From: Syntrophomonadaceae bacterium
GTDB lineage: Bacteria; Bacillota; Dethiobacteria; DTU022; UBA8154
DNA length: 13,267 nucleotides
NCBI GenBank assembly: GCA_007122565.1
Contig: SKTJ01000137.1
Coordinates: 1 to 13,267 of the forward strand
Direction of reading: 5' to 3'
How positions within the stretch are numbered: the first letter of the stretch is position 1; the number at the start of each line of letters is the position of its first letter. Shown piece by piece: positions 1 through 6,227 of the stretch. Below the pieces are notes generated by a model. That model was not told the origin of the DNA. It did no database searches and saw only the letters and a list, made by a program, of their open reading frames with translations. The position numbers and the translations under genes are program-made.

Positions 1-118
1 CGCAGTTGCAGAAACAACACCGCAGCTCAAATATGTAAGTCTGATCCGCTTCGTGTTGTTCAGTAAAGAAGACTTTGATGTATATAACGAGTTTATTTGT
101 AGGACAAGCAGGAAATAA
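1..118 (+). CDS. C-terminal end of a probable macro-domain (ADP-ribose binding) protein, partial
   Basis: An open frame enters from the left edge in the second frame and ends at a TAA at 116-118, leaving about 38 residues. The tail contains IRFVLFSKEDFDVYNEF, which resembles the last strand and helix of macro-domain (Appr-1''-p processing) proteins, where a motif of the FVLFSEEDYEVY kind is common. That match is from memory and rests on a short stretch. If correct, the protein would bind or hydrolyse ADP-ribose derivatives. The catalytic and ligand-binding part lies outside the window, so activity cannot be judged. No terminator follows the stop; the wreckage of a transporter gene begins about 25 bases later. 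Confidence 0.5.
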   Translation, partial: AVAETTPQLKYVSLIRFVLFSKEDFDVYNEFICRTSRK

Positions 119-142
119 GCCCAATTATAGCGAATATAAGAG

Positions 143-658
143 CGATTCAGTTTTAACTTCTTTCGTTTCAGTTTGGCCACCCTGGTCATGCTCCTATTTG
201 CTATTCCCCAGTGGAAACATGCAAGCCGTTCCACAGCCTGGGCCGGCCTGATGCTGGGGGTATTACTTTTTGCAGGATATTCTTTCCAGACAATTGGCCT
301 GCTCTATACCACTGCTTCGCATGCCGGTTTTATTACGGGCCTCTCTGTAGTTTTTGTACCATTAATCGGTACAATTATAACCAGGCAGCGGCCCGGTACC
401 GGGGTTATCATCGGTGCGCTATGCGCGATGGCAGGTCTTGCAATTTTAACAGGGACTGATTTTCATGGTACTAATTTCGGGGATATCCTTATATTTTTTT
501 GCGCTATTTCATTTGCTCTCCATATTATTTACGTAGGAAAGTACTCTCCTCATCATTTCACTGTATGGCTTGTCACCTGGCAGATTGCTGCCGTGGCTTT
601 GCTCAGCGGAATCTCCGCCCTTGTTTTTGAGCCCGGTGCCAGCTTTGATTTGCCACAC
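143..658 (+). pseudogene. Middle portion of a broken DMT/EamA-family transporter
   Basis: This stretch encodes roughly 170 residues of a ten-helix drug/metabolite transporter (EamA family, inner-membrane export or uptake of small molecules). Visible family features include FNFFRFSLATLVML at its start, the run GYSFQTIGLLYTTAS, AGFITGLSVVFVPLIG, and the start of the second repeat near FCAISFALHIIYVG. The reading frame is closed upstream by a TAA at 137-139 with no usable start or ribosome binding site, and the second EamA domain is cut off after FEPGASFDLP. Past about 658 the plus-strand frame reads antisense through another piece of the same kind of gene. A TTG at 173 could be called as a start, but homology clearly extends upstream of it. 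Together with the minus-strand piece at 661-772 this appears to be one gene broken by an inversion and by loss of its last third. Confidence 0.8.
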
Positions 659-660
659 AG

Positions 661-772
661 CGATTATTTTCACCATAGCATTTTTTACCGTAACAAAGGT
701 AAGACCCCAAACAGCAGCAACGCCGAGCAGGGGTCCATCTGCGATCAGAAACCGTAGCCATACTTTGGACAA
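661..772 (-). pseudogene. N-terminal fragment of the same DMT/EamA transporter, in inverted orientation
   Basis: Read on the minus strand from a TTG at 772, the frame encodes about 36 residues typical of the first helix of EamA transporters: a short basic lead, then ADGPLLGVAAVWGLTFVTVK. A good ribosome binding site (AAGGGGG) lies nine bases before the TTG, so the original gene start is preserved. After VKNAMVKI the frame runs into antisense of the plus-strand piece and loses family resemblance. The plus-strand fragment at 143-658 begins almost exactly where this fragment ends in the family, so the two tile without overlap. That supports one ancestral minus-strand gene with its middle flipped. 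The fragment cannot make a functional transporter. Confidence 0.75.
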
Positions 773-819
773 TTAGTCTGTCCCCCTTGGGGTTATTGCT
801 AAGTTGCTTTTATGTTCCG

Positions 820-843
820 TCACAGGATGATATTATCACAGGA
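820..843 (+). repeat. Two direct copies of TCACAGGA upstream of a promoter
   Basis: The octamer TCACAGGA occurs at 820-827 and again at 836-843, 16 bases apart start to start, ending ten bases before the -35 box of the next gene. The spacing, about one and a half helical turns, and the position would suit an activator or repressor site, but no regulator is identified. Confidence 0.3.
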
Positions 844-852
844 CAAATATCC

Positions 853-881
853 TTGACAATGAAATATATGCTTGGTATGAT
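853..881 (+). promoter_or_regulatory. Sigma-A type promoter for the DUF2284 gene
   Basis: A perfect -35 box TTGACA (853-858) and a near-consensus -10 box TATGAT (876-881) are separated by 17 bases. Transcription would start near 888, giving a short leader with the ribosome binding site AAGGAGGG at 906-913. On the opposite strand TTGTCA (854-859) followed by TAATAT could once have served the now broken transporter. Confidence 0.75.
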
Positions 882-920
882 TTTTTTGATACTTCTGAAA
901 ATAGCAAGGAGGGATTATGA

Positions 921-1463
921 GTGAATGAACTTGAGCATTTAGTGGAAGCTGCATTAGAGGGCGGGGCCGACAGGGCTGTATTAATGGATGCTGATCAGGT
1001 TGTAGTGGATGACCGGGTGCGCTTGAAATGCCGGGTCCCTATTTGTAAAAATTATAATCACTGCTTAATGTGTCCGCCAAACACTGTAACTGTTGATGAA
1101 TTTCGTAGGTTGCTGGCACAGTACTCCCGGGCGCTGTTGCTTCAGATAAAGGCAAAAGGGAAAAGTGAAGCTCATATTATTGAAACAGAACTGCAGGTGC
1201 AAAATCTGGTCAGCAATTTGGAGACAAAAGCGCTCATGGAGGGAAATTATTTTGTAGCCGGATTTGGTGCAGCCCACTGCCGCCTTTGTCCGGAATGCGT
1301 TGATGTACACTCGGGGGAACAATGCCGTCACCCCTTCCGTGCCAGACCGAGCATGGAAGCTGTAGGTATTGATATCTATAAAACGTCACAAAATGGTGGG
1401 ATCCCGGTTAACCTATTGGACCCGGATAATCTATACTTTGCCGGACTATTATTGGTATGTTAA
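921..1463 (+). CDS. DUF2284 predicted metal-binding protein
   Basis: The 180-residue product has two groups of four cysteines: C37, C42, C48 and C51 (CRVPICKNYNHCLMCPPN), and C120, C123, C126 and C135 (CRLCPECVDVHSGEQC), followed by the family-typical HPFRARPSMEAVGID. This pattern is that of DUF2284 (PF10050), a family annotated as predicted metal-binding. Two 4-Cys sets suggest one or two iron-sulfur clusters; that is inference. The family occurs mainly in anaerobes, and its reaction is not established. The GTG start at 921 is chosen because AAGGAGGG lies about seven bases upstream; the ATG at 917 opens only a four-codon frame. The gene has its own promoter and ends three bases from the end of the convergent aspartate kinase, so it is a single-gene unit. 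Confidence 0.85.
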   Translation: MNELEHLVEAALEGGADRAVLMDADQVVVDDRVRLKCRVPICKNYNHCLMCPPNTVTVDEFRRLLAQYSRALLLQIKAKGKSEAHIIETELQVQNLVSNLETKALMEGNYFVAGFGAAHCRLCPECVDVHSGEQCRHPFRARPSMEAVGIDIYKTSQNGGIPVNLLDPDNLYFAGLLLVC

Positions 1464-1466
1464 TAA

Positions 1467-2705
1467 TTAAACAGAGTTGCCCCCCAGTTCAAAAGCATCG
1501 TGCAGAATGCGCACGGCAAGTTCCGTGTAGCGGACATCAATAATGCAGGATATCTTAATCTCCGAGGTACTAATCATCAAAATATTGATCCCCTCCCGGG
1601 CCAGAACCTGAAACATGCGTGATGCTACCCCGGGATTACTACGCATACCGCCTCCCACAATGGACACCTTGGCGATATTCCGGTCACAATCAACACCTTC
1701 TGCACCAATTTCTGCTGCTACTTGCTGCACCGCCTGCAGTGCCTTTTCCAGTTCTTCTTCCGGTACAGTAAAAGTAACATCCGCCGCTTTATTACGACCA
1801 ATATTCTGGATGATCATATCCACATTTATGCCCATCTCCGCCAGAGGAATAAAAATAAGAGAAGCGACACCAGGCTTGTCCGGCACACCAAGCACAGAGA
1901 TTTTTACCTCACCGCGTTTGTACGTCACACCGGATATGAGAGCACCTTCCATGTCTTCTTCCTCCTCGCAGACCCAAGTCCCCTCATTATTATTAAAAGA
2001 TGAGCGCACTAAGATCTTTACATTGTATTTTCGGGCCAGTTCTACACAGCGGTTATGGAGCACCTTTGCTCCCAGTCCTGCCAGTTCCATCATTCCTTCA
2101 TACGAGATCTTTTTTAATTTACGCGCAAAGCTGTGTATCTGTGGGTCACAGGTATAAATCCCTTCAACATCCGTATAGATCTCACAATAATCAGCATCAA
2201 GGGCAGCGGCAAAGGCAACCGCTGTGGTATCAGACCCGCCTCTCCCCAGAGTTGTAATACTGCCGGAGGGGGTTAAGCCCTGGAAGCCGGCCACCACAGC
2301 CACTTCTCCTTCCTGCAGGGAATGGAGTAAACCTTCCACCCTTATATCCTTAATAATTGCTGCAGCATGTCTTTCATCAGTAACGATTGGAAGCTGAAAA
2401 GATAGAAAACTGCGTGCCTTAATACCCCGCTCCGTCAGGGCCATGGACAGCAGGGCTACACTTACCTGTTCGCCACTGGATAACAATACATCCTGTTCCC
2501 TGAGGGGAGGCGTATCGCCCATCTCCCTTGCCAGGGAAATGAGGCGGTCAGTCTCCCCAGCCATGGCAGATACCACCACGACTATCCGATCAACCTCTTG
2601 TTTTCGCAATTCAATGCGGCGGGCTACCTCTTTAATGCGCTCCACCGATCCCACGGATGTGCCGCCGTATTTCTGTACAATTAATTTGGCTTTATTTAAG
2701 TTCAT
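1467..2705 (-). CDS. lysC: Aspartate kinase (aspartokinase) with two C-terminal ACT domains
   Basis: Catalyses ATP-dependent phosphorylation of L-aspartate, the first step toward lysine, threonine, methionine and diaminopimelate; cytosolic. The 412-residue protein has the amino-acid kinase signature KYGGTSVGS at residues 12-20, VVSAM at 44-48, SSGEQVS at 76-82 and TTLGRGGSDTTA at 151-162. Two ACT regulatory domains follow (about 265-340 and 345-405), including MISTSEIKIS, the usual effector-sensing segment. Length fits single-function bacterial aspartokinases of about 400-410 residues. The feedback inhibitor (lysine, threonine or both) cannot be decided from sequence alone. The ATG at 2703-2705 is preceded by AGGAACAGGAA. 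The gene stands alone, with no pathway partner next to it, and there is no long leader that could hold a lysine riboswitch. Confidence 0.95.
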   Translation of the reverse strand: MNLNKAKLIVQKYGGTSVGSVERIKEVARRIELRKQEVDRIVVVVSAMAGETDRLISLAREMGDTPPLREQDVLLSSGEQVSVALLSMALTERGIKARSFLSFQLPIVTDERHAAAIIKDIRVEGLLHSLQEGEVAVVAGFQGLTPSGSITTLGRGGSDTTAVAFAAALDADYCEIYTDVEGIYTCDPQIHSFARKLKKISYEGMMELAGLGAKVLHNRCVELARKYNVKILVRSSFNNNEGTWVCEEEEDMEGALISGVTYKRGEVKISVLGVPDKPGVASLIFIPLAEMGINVDMIIQNIGRNKAADVTFTVPEEELEKALQAVQQVAAEIGAEGVDCDRNIAKVSIVGGGMRSNPGVASRMFQVLAREGINILMISTSEIKISCIIDVRYTELAVRILHDAFELGGNSV

Positions 2706-2822
2706 TTCCTGTTCCTGTTCTTCTTAAATTTTCGTAAAGATTACATAAATGCGATGCAAAAAATAGTATATCATAACAAAGAATAAGAGGGAAGATAGGG
2801 ACGGATTTCGCTTGCCGGATTA

Positions 2823-2845
2823 TTATGAATCTAATTTATTCATAA
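2823..2845. promoter_or_regulatory. Perfect 8-bp inverted repeat, possible operator
   Basis: TTATGAAT (2823-2830) and ATTCATAA (2838-2845) are perfect inverted arms around a 7-base spacer. The palindrome lies just upstream of the promoter of the 2917 ORF and 118 bases upstream of the divergent lysC start, so it could serve either gene. It does not fit the 7-1-7 layout of Fur/PerR boxes or the wider BirA operator. Confidence 0.35.
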
Positions 2846-2848
2846 CAA

Positions 2849-2877
2849 TTGCAGTATATAACATATTATGCTAAAAT
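2849..2877 (+). promoter_or_regulatory. Possible promoter for the 115-aa ORF
   Basis: TTGCAG (2849-2854) and TAAAAT (2872-2877) are spaced by 17 bases. The -10 matches the consensus at five of six positions, while the -35 is weak beyond its TTG. The palindrome at 2823-2845 ends just upstream, as an operator might. Confidence 0.4.
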
Positions 2878-2916
2878 ATATATAACAGTAATTTATGAAG
2901 CAGATGGGTTACAGTT

Positions 2917-3264
2917 ATGTCTGAGAAGGCTGGTGAAGTATTGGTCAGACCCAAGCAAGAACACGAGGGATTCAACCACAAGTCAGTCTACAAATGGCGG
3001 CAAACGCGCGGATTCTCTCCTAACTGCCTCAATAACGCGAACCAACTGCGAGAAGGCCGCCCGGAAAGACCCGGCTACGATTCCGAAACCCGAACCGTTA
3101 TAATGGGTTACTTTGAGTTCTGCCAAACCGCAACAGAACTATCCATCGAACATCAACGCACTGTTGAACGCATTGCCGATACCATTGAATACGCCGAGTT
3201 AAACTACCCCAAGGTTGTGGAGTTTTACAAAAATAGAAAAAAACTCCACAGGAGAAACCGTTGA
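2917..3264 (+). CDS. Hypothetical protein, 115 aa
   Basis: I do not recognise this protein. It is hydrophilic, with no signal peptide, membrane helix or metal-binding motif. The first half is rich in arginine, lysine, asparagine and proline and looks poorly ordered. The second half, from about residue 65 (GYFEFCQTATELSIEHQR onward), looks helical, with a highly charged tail (KNRKKLHRRNR). The ATG at 2917 has only a weak ribosome binding site (GGGT), which lowers confidence. Arginine codons are often CGC or CGT, whereas neighbouring genes also use AGG and CGG, so recent transfer or decay from a longer gene is possible. A promoter-like pair lies at 2849-2877. The MORN gene follows 68 bases downstream. 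Confidence 0.45.
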   Translation: MSEKAGEVLVRPKQEHEGFNHKSVYKWRQTRGFSPNCLNNANQLREGRPERPGYDSETRTVIMGYFEFCQTATELSIEHQRTVERIADTIEYAELNYPKVVEFYKNRKKLHRRNR

Positions 3265-3332
3265 AGTTATATCTGTAAGCATATCATAGCTGATTACCGG
3301 ATAAAATACAGCATTTGAAAAGAGGTACTGCA

Positions 3333-3746
3333 ATGGACAAGAAAAGTATTTTAGGGGGAACTTACACGGGCGAATTTAAAGACGGAAACCCTAACGGCCA
3401 GGGGACACTAACTAATCCCCAAGGAGCTAAGTATGTTGGTGAATGGAAAGATGGCAGGATGCACGGCCAGGGGACACTAACTTTCCCAGATAAAAGAAAG
3501 TATGTTGGTGAATTTAAAGACGGCAGAAGGCACGGTCAGGGAACATATACTTTTTCAGACAGCAGAAAGTATATCGGTGAATGGAAAAATGGGGATTATC
3601 ACGGCCAGGGGATATATACTTTTTCAGATCGAAGGAAGTATATTGGCGCATGGAAAGATGGTAGAAGGCACGGCCAGGGGACAGTGACTCACCCGGACGG
3701 AAGTAAGGTTGAAGGTGAATGGAAAGAAGATGCATTTGTAAAGTGA
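3333..3746 (+). CDS. MORN-repeat protein
   Basis: The product of 137 residues is almost entirely MORN repeats: five full 23-residue units beginning at residues 11, 34, 57, 80 and 103, and a truncated sixth at 126. Each follows the pattern Y-x-G-E-W/F-K-D-G-x-x-H-G-Q-G-T-x-T-F. MORN units form beta-hairpins that stack into an elongated sheet. In eukaryotes they bind lipids or proteins, while the bacterial role is mostly unknown. There is no signal peptide, membrane segment or enzymatic domain, so this would be a free cytosolic scaffold. The ATG at 3333 is preferred over an upstream in-frame TTG at 3315, because AAAAGAGGT (3318-3325) lies seven bases before the ATG and would be inside the gene otherwise. 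Confidence 0.85.
   Translation: MDKKSILGGTYTGEFKDGNPNGQGTLTNPQGAKYVGEWKDGRMHGQGTLTFPDKRKYVGEFKDGRRHGQGTYTFSDSRKYIGEWKNGDYHGQGIYTFSDRRKYIGAWKDGRRHGQGTVTHPDGSKVEGEWKEDAFVK
3363..3743 (+). repeat. Tandem 69-bp repeats encoding the MORN units
   Basis: Five consecutive 69-base units (3363-3431, 3432-3500, 3501-3569, 3570-3638, 3639-3707) and a partial sixth code for the MORN repeats. Neighbouring units share long near-identical stretches at the DNA level, such as CACGGCCAGGGGA, so copy number could change by slippage or recombination. Confidence 0.8.
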
Positions 3747-3793
3747 ACCGAACTTCATTCAAAAGCGCCTATAAGGCAGAATGCAGTTCGGTT
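3746..3793 (+). terminator. Long imperfect hairpin after the MORN gene
   Basis: AACCGAACTTCATTC (3746-3760) pairs with GAATGCAGTTCGGTT (3779-3793) with a single mismatch. Inside the loop GCCT and AGGC (3767-3777) form a small second stem. The structure starts at the last base of the MORN stop codon. No run of T follows, so it may be a factor-dependent terminator, an mRNA-stabilising element or a mobile repeat rather than a classical terminator. Confidence 0.4.
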
Positions 3794-3817
3794 ATAAGAA
3801 TAGAAAGCTTAAACAAT

Positions 3818-3855
3818 AATGAAAGCCGCGAGTATTGATTCTCGCGGCTTTCATT
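3818..3855. terminator. Intrinsic terminator of tRNA-Trp (minus), possibly bidirectional
   Basis: AATGAAAGCCGCGAG (3818-3832) and CTCGCGGCTTTCATT (3841-3855) form a perfect 15-bp stem with an 8-base loop. Read on the minus strand the stem directly follows the CCA end of the tRNA and is followed by a T-rich stretch (TATTGTTT). Read on the plus strand it could also stop transcripts from the MORN gene. Confidence 0.7.
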
Positions 3856-3931
3856 TGGCAGGGGAGACAGGACTTGAACCCGCAACCTACGGTTTTGGAG
3901 ACCGCCGCTCTGCCAGTTGAGCTACTCCCCT
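3856..3931 (-). tRNA. tRNA-Trp (anticodon CCA)
   Basis: On the minus strand the sequence folds as a full cloverleaf: acceptor stem AGGGGAG/CTCCCCT, D arm with GCTC...GAGC pairing, anticodon arm GCGGT-CTCCAAA-ACCGT with anticodon CCA, and T arm GCGGG-TTCAAGT-CCTGT. The discriminator base is G, and the terminal CCA is encoded in the DNA (3856-3858). It is a single tRNA unit with its own promoter and terminator. Trp is often next to secE/nusG in bacteria, but not here. Confidence 0.95.
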
Positions 3932-3942
3932 ATGTAATTAAT

Positions 3943-3971
3943 ATTTTAGCCTGCAAAGACATGTTTGTCAA
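3943..3971 (-). promoter_or_regulatory. Promoter of tRNA-Trp
   Basis: On the minus strand, a perfect TTGACA (3966-3971) is followed after 17 bases by TAAAAT (3943-3948). The transcription start would fall only about five bases before the mature tRNA 5' end at 3931, leaving a very short 5' leader for RNase P. Confidence 0.85.
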
Positions 3972-4015
3972 ATCCATTTTTACAGCCTTAGCGCTAACAT
4001 GCTATTTTTACTGCT

Positions 4016-4042
4016 CTATTGCAATAGTACCTGCTTTATAAT
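4016..4042 (+). promoter_or_regulatory. Palindrome and -10 box upstream of proC
   Basis: A perfect 12-base palindrome CTATTGCAATAG (4016-4027) lies ten bases upstream of a perfect TATAAT (4037-4042). The -35 region overlaps the palindrome and has no good consensus at 17 bases, as would suit a promoter that needs or is blocked by a dimeric regulator. This is tentative. Confidence 0.3.
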
Positions 4043-4116
4043 AAAATAAATTGTAATATTGACCATTATGCCATATAGCTTGTTTCTGGTTGTCAACCGG
4101 CGGGAGGATAGAAATT

Positions 4117-4953
4117 ATGATCGGCTTAATCGGCTGCGGAAACATGGGTAACGCACTGGTGGAGGGAATAATAAATAGCGGTATACGAAAACCGCAGGAA
4201 ATTATTGTGTATGATCAGGATAACACCAAAACAAGAAACTTACAGGATGGTTTAGGATTAAAAGCAGGGGCTGATCTCGCTTCACTTATGCAGGAGGCCA
4301 GGGAAATTTTTCTATCTGTCAAGCCCCAGGATATGCATGTGTTACTCGTAACATTAAAACCATTATTACGCCCTGAACACTTACTTATTTCGGTTGCCGC
4401 CGGATTGAATATTTCTTTTTTCGAGGCTTGCCTGGGCAAAGAATATAAAATTATTCGTCTAATGCCTAATACCCCTTGTCTGGTGGGGGAGGGTATGATC
4501 GTTGCCTGCAGCAACGATAACGTTGAGCCACAGGAAGAACAAACTGTGATCAAGCTTTTAGAAACTCTGGGTCACGTTCTTACATTGGAGGAGCAGTATT
4601 TTGATGCCGTTACTGCTTTGAGCGGCAGCGGGCCGGCTTATATTTTTCTGGTAATCGAAGCTCTCACAGATGGAGGCGTGGAGCTTGGTCTAAAGAGGGA
4701 TGTTGCTCTGCTGTTAGCATCCCAGACAGTACTGGGTGCGGCCAGAATGTGTCTTGCAACCGGCGAGAACCCGGCCATATTAAAGAGCAGGATTACCTCG
4801 CCCGGGGGAACTACCAGTGCCGGATTAATGGCCCTGGAGGCCGGGGCAGTACGCTCCTCCTTTGCAAAAGCGATGGCGGCTGCAAAACAGCGTAGTAAAG
4901 AAATGGGAAATAGTAACAGGAAACAGGATTCAAAAAATCAAAAGTCAGAATGA
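4117..4953 (+). CDS. proC: Pyrroline-5-carboxylate reductase
   Basis: Performs the last step of proline synthesis: NAD(P)H-dependent reduction of 1-pyrroline-5-carboxylate to L-proline. The 278-residue protein opens with a Rossmann dinucleotide-binding motif (GLIGCGNMG, residues 3-11). It has the family motifs LMPNTPCLVGEG, LSGSGPAYIFLVIEAL (from about residue 168) and SPGGTTSAGLMALE (from about 228), which form the substrate and dimer region. The ATG at 4117 is preferred over an in-frame TTG at 4090, because GGGAGG (4102-4107) sits nine bases before it and the Rossmann strand begins immediately. The C-terminal tail (about residues 265-278) is polar and rich in Asn, Lys and Gln. proB follows after 119 bases on the same strand, so both probably share a function and perhaps a transcript. 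Confidence 0.95.
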   Translation: MIGLIGCGNMGNALVEGIINSGIRKPQEIIVYDQDNTKTRNLQDGLGLKAGADLASLMQEAREIFLSVKPQDMHVLLVTLKPLLRPEHLLISVAAGLNISFFEACLGKEYKIIRLMPNTPCLVGEGMIVACSNDNVEPQEEQTVIKLLETLGHVLTLEEQYFDAVTALSGSGPAYIFLVIEALTDGGVELGLKRDVALLLASQTVLGAARMCLATGENPAILKSRITSPGGTTSAGLMALEAGAVRSSFAKAMAAAKQRSKEMGNSNRKQDSKNQKSE

Positions 4954-4980
4954 AGACCAGGCTGAAATGTGGAAGTTTTG

Positions 4981-5037
4981 TTTGCGACATGAGTGAACCA
5001 TGGTTCGCAAAAACGGGCGGGCACTTAAGACCCGCCC
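4981..5037 (+). promoter_or_regulatory. Stem-loops between proC and proB
   Basis: Two structures can form. TTTGCGA (4981-4987) can pair with TCGCAAA (5005-5011), which competes with the internal palindrome GAACCATGGTTC (4995-5006). Further on, GGGCGGG (5015-5021) and CCCGCCC (5031-5037) make a strong GC stem with a 9-base loop, followed only by CTTAT, so it is a weak intrinsic terminator at best. The arrangement could terminate or attenuate between proC and proB. No T-box motif is present. Confidence 0.4.
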
Positions 5038-5072
5038 CTTATACGATGCAACGATATGGGGGAGAGGGTTAG

Positions 5073-6197
5073 TTGCAGGGTTTAAATAATAACGAAATCA
5101 AAAAAATTGTGGTTAAGGTGGGCACCCGCCTGCTCACATATGATACAGGAAAGTTAAACCTGGGAATAATTGAAAAGCTGGTACGGGAATTGGCTGACTT
5201 AAAAAACCAGGGTAAGGATATTATTCTGGTATCATCCGGCGCCGTGGGCGCAGGAATTGGTAAGCTGGGCCTGAAATATAAACCAGTTAATATTCCGGAG
5301 AAGCAGGCTGTGGCTGCTGTGGGGCAGGGTGTTCTGATCCAGTTTTACGAAAAACTATTTGCTGAGTATGGTCATGTGGTCGCGCAGGTTTTATTAACCC
5401 GGGAGGATATTGAAAACAGGGGACGTTACATTAACTCGCGCAATACCCTGTTGCACTTATTTAAATTCAATGCAATACCCATTATTAACGAAAACGATAC
5501 TATATCCACAGAGGAAATCGAATTCGGCGACAATGACAGGCTTTCCGCCCTGGTGTCTACCCTGGTTGATGCAGATCTGCTCATCATTTTAACTGATATT
5601 GATGGCCTTTACACGGCAAATCCCCGTCTGGACCCATCAGCAAAGTGCATACCTCTGGTGGAGGTAATCTCTGAGGAGCTAAAAAACGCAGCTGGAACTA
5701 CAGGGGAAATGATGGCTACCGGCGGCATGATTACAAAGCTTCAAGCAGCTGAGATCGCTATGTCGGCAGGAATAGACATGGTGATTGCCGATGGACATCA
5801 TGAAAATATCCTGAAAAGAATTATCTCCGGAGAACCTACAGGCACATATTTTTGTGCTCAGGGAGGGCACCTGCGCAGCCGTAAACGCTGGATTGCCTTT
5901 GCTCAGAAGGTAAAAGGAACGATAATCATTGATCAGGGTGCGGAAAAAGCTTTGAAAGTACAGGGAAAAAGTCTTCTGCCTATCGGCATCGTTCAGGTAA
6001 GGGGAGATTTTGCACGGGGTGAAAATATAAGCATAGTTAGCCCACAGGGCGAGGAAATTGCCCGGGGGCTTGTTAATTACAACGCGCAGGAACTCAAACA
6101 AATCATGGGGTGTAAATCCATGGAGATTAACCACATCCTGGGATACTCCTGCGAGGAAGAAGTCGTTCATCGAAATAACCTTGTATTATGTGGTTGA
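5073..6197 (+). CDS. proB: Glutamate 5-kinase with C-terminal PUA domain
   Basis: Phosphorylates L-glutamate to gamma-glutamyl phosphate, the first and feedback-controlled step of proline synthesis. The 374-residue protein has an amino-acid kinase domain beginning IVVKVGTRLL (12-21), SSGAVGAGIGKLGL (from about 55), the glutamate-binding INENDTIS (about 138), FGDNDRLSALV and the ATGGMITKLQAA loop. A PUA domain covers about residues 279-365, including a GIVQVRGDFARGE motif. Length is typical of the two-domain form. The TTG start at 5073 follows a strong ribosome binding site (GGGGGAGAGGG at 5058-5068), and no better start precedes the kinase strand. proC lies upstream. proA, commonly the next gene, is absent and replaced by a gene fragment. 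Confidence 0.95.
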   Translation: MQGLNNNEIKKIVVKVGTRLLTYDTGKLNLGIIEKLVRELADLKNQGKDIILVSSGAVGAGIGKLGLKYKPVNIPEKQAVAAVGQGVLIQFYEKLFAEYGHVVAQVLLTREDIENRGRYINSRNTLLHLFKFNAIPIINENDTISTEEIEFGDNDRLSALVSTLVDADLLIILTDIDGLYTANPRLDPSAKCIPLVEVISEELKNAAGTTGEMMATGGMITKLQAAEIAMSAGIDMVIADGHHENILKRIISGEPTGTYFCAQGGHLRSRKRWIAFAQKVKGTIIIDQGAEKALKVQGKSLLPIGIVQVRGDFARGENISIVSPQGEEIARGLVNYNAQELKQIMGCKSMEINHILGYSCEEEVVHRNNLVLCG

Positions 6198-6227
6198 TAG
6201 CTGGTTCTATAGCCTTTTCTATAAAGT

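Noticed and set aside
509..772. The whole minus-strand ORF of 87 codons as an independent small gene
   Set aside because: Only its first 36 residues resemble a protein family (EamA N terminus); the rest is antisense of another EamA fragment, so it is a pseudogene piece.
1615..2157. Plus-strand ORF of 180 codons inside lysC
   Set aside because: It lies antisense to a clearly functional aspartate kinase, and its serine/threonine/proline-rich product is the usual artefact of an opposite-strand frame.
2706..2850. Lysine riboswitch in front of aspartate kinase
   Set aside because: The leader is too short and shows none of the multi-helix lysine riboswitch features; only a short palindrome is present.
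3363..3743. CRISPR-like array because of regular repeats
   Set aside because: The repeats are 69 bp with no unique spacers and lie in frame inside a coding sequence; they encode MORN units.
3835..4041. Plus-strand ORF of 68 codons over the tRNA region
   Set aside because: It is the antisense reading of tRNA-Trp, with the typical spurious peptide GRQDLNPQP; no ribosome binding site.
4954..5072. T-box leader before proB
   Set aside because: No T-box consensus (AGGGTGG-type) and no typical specifier stem; only simple stem-loops are seen.
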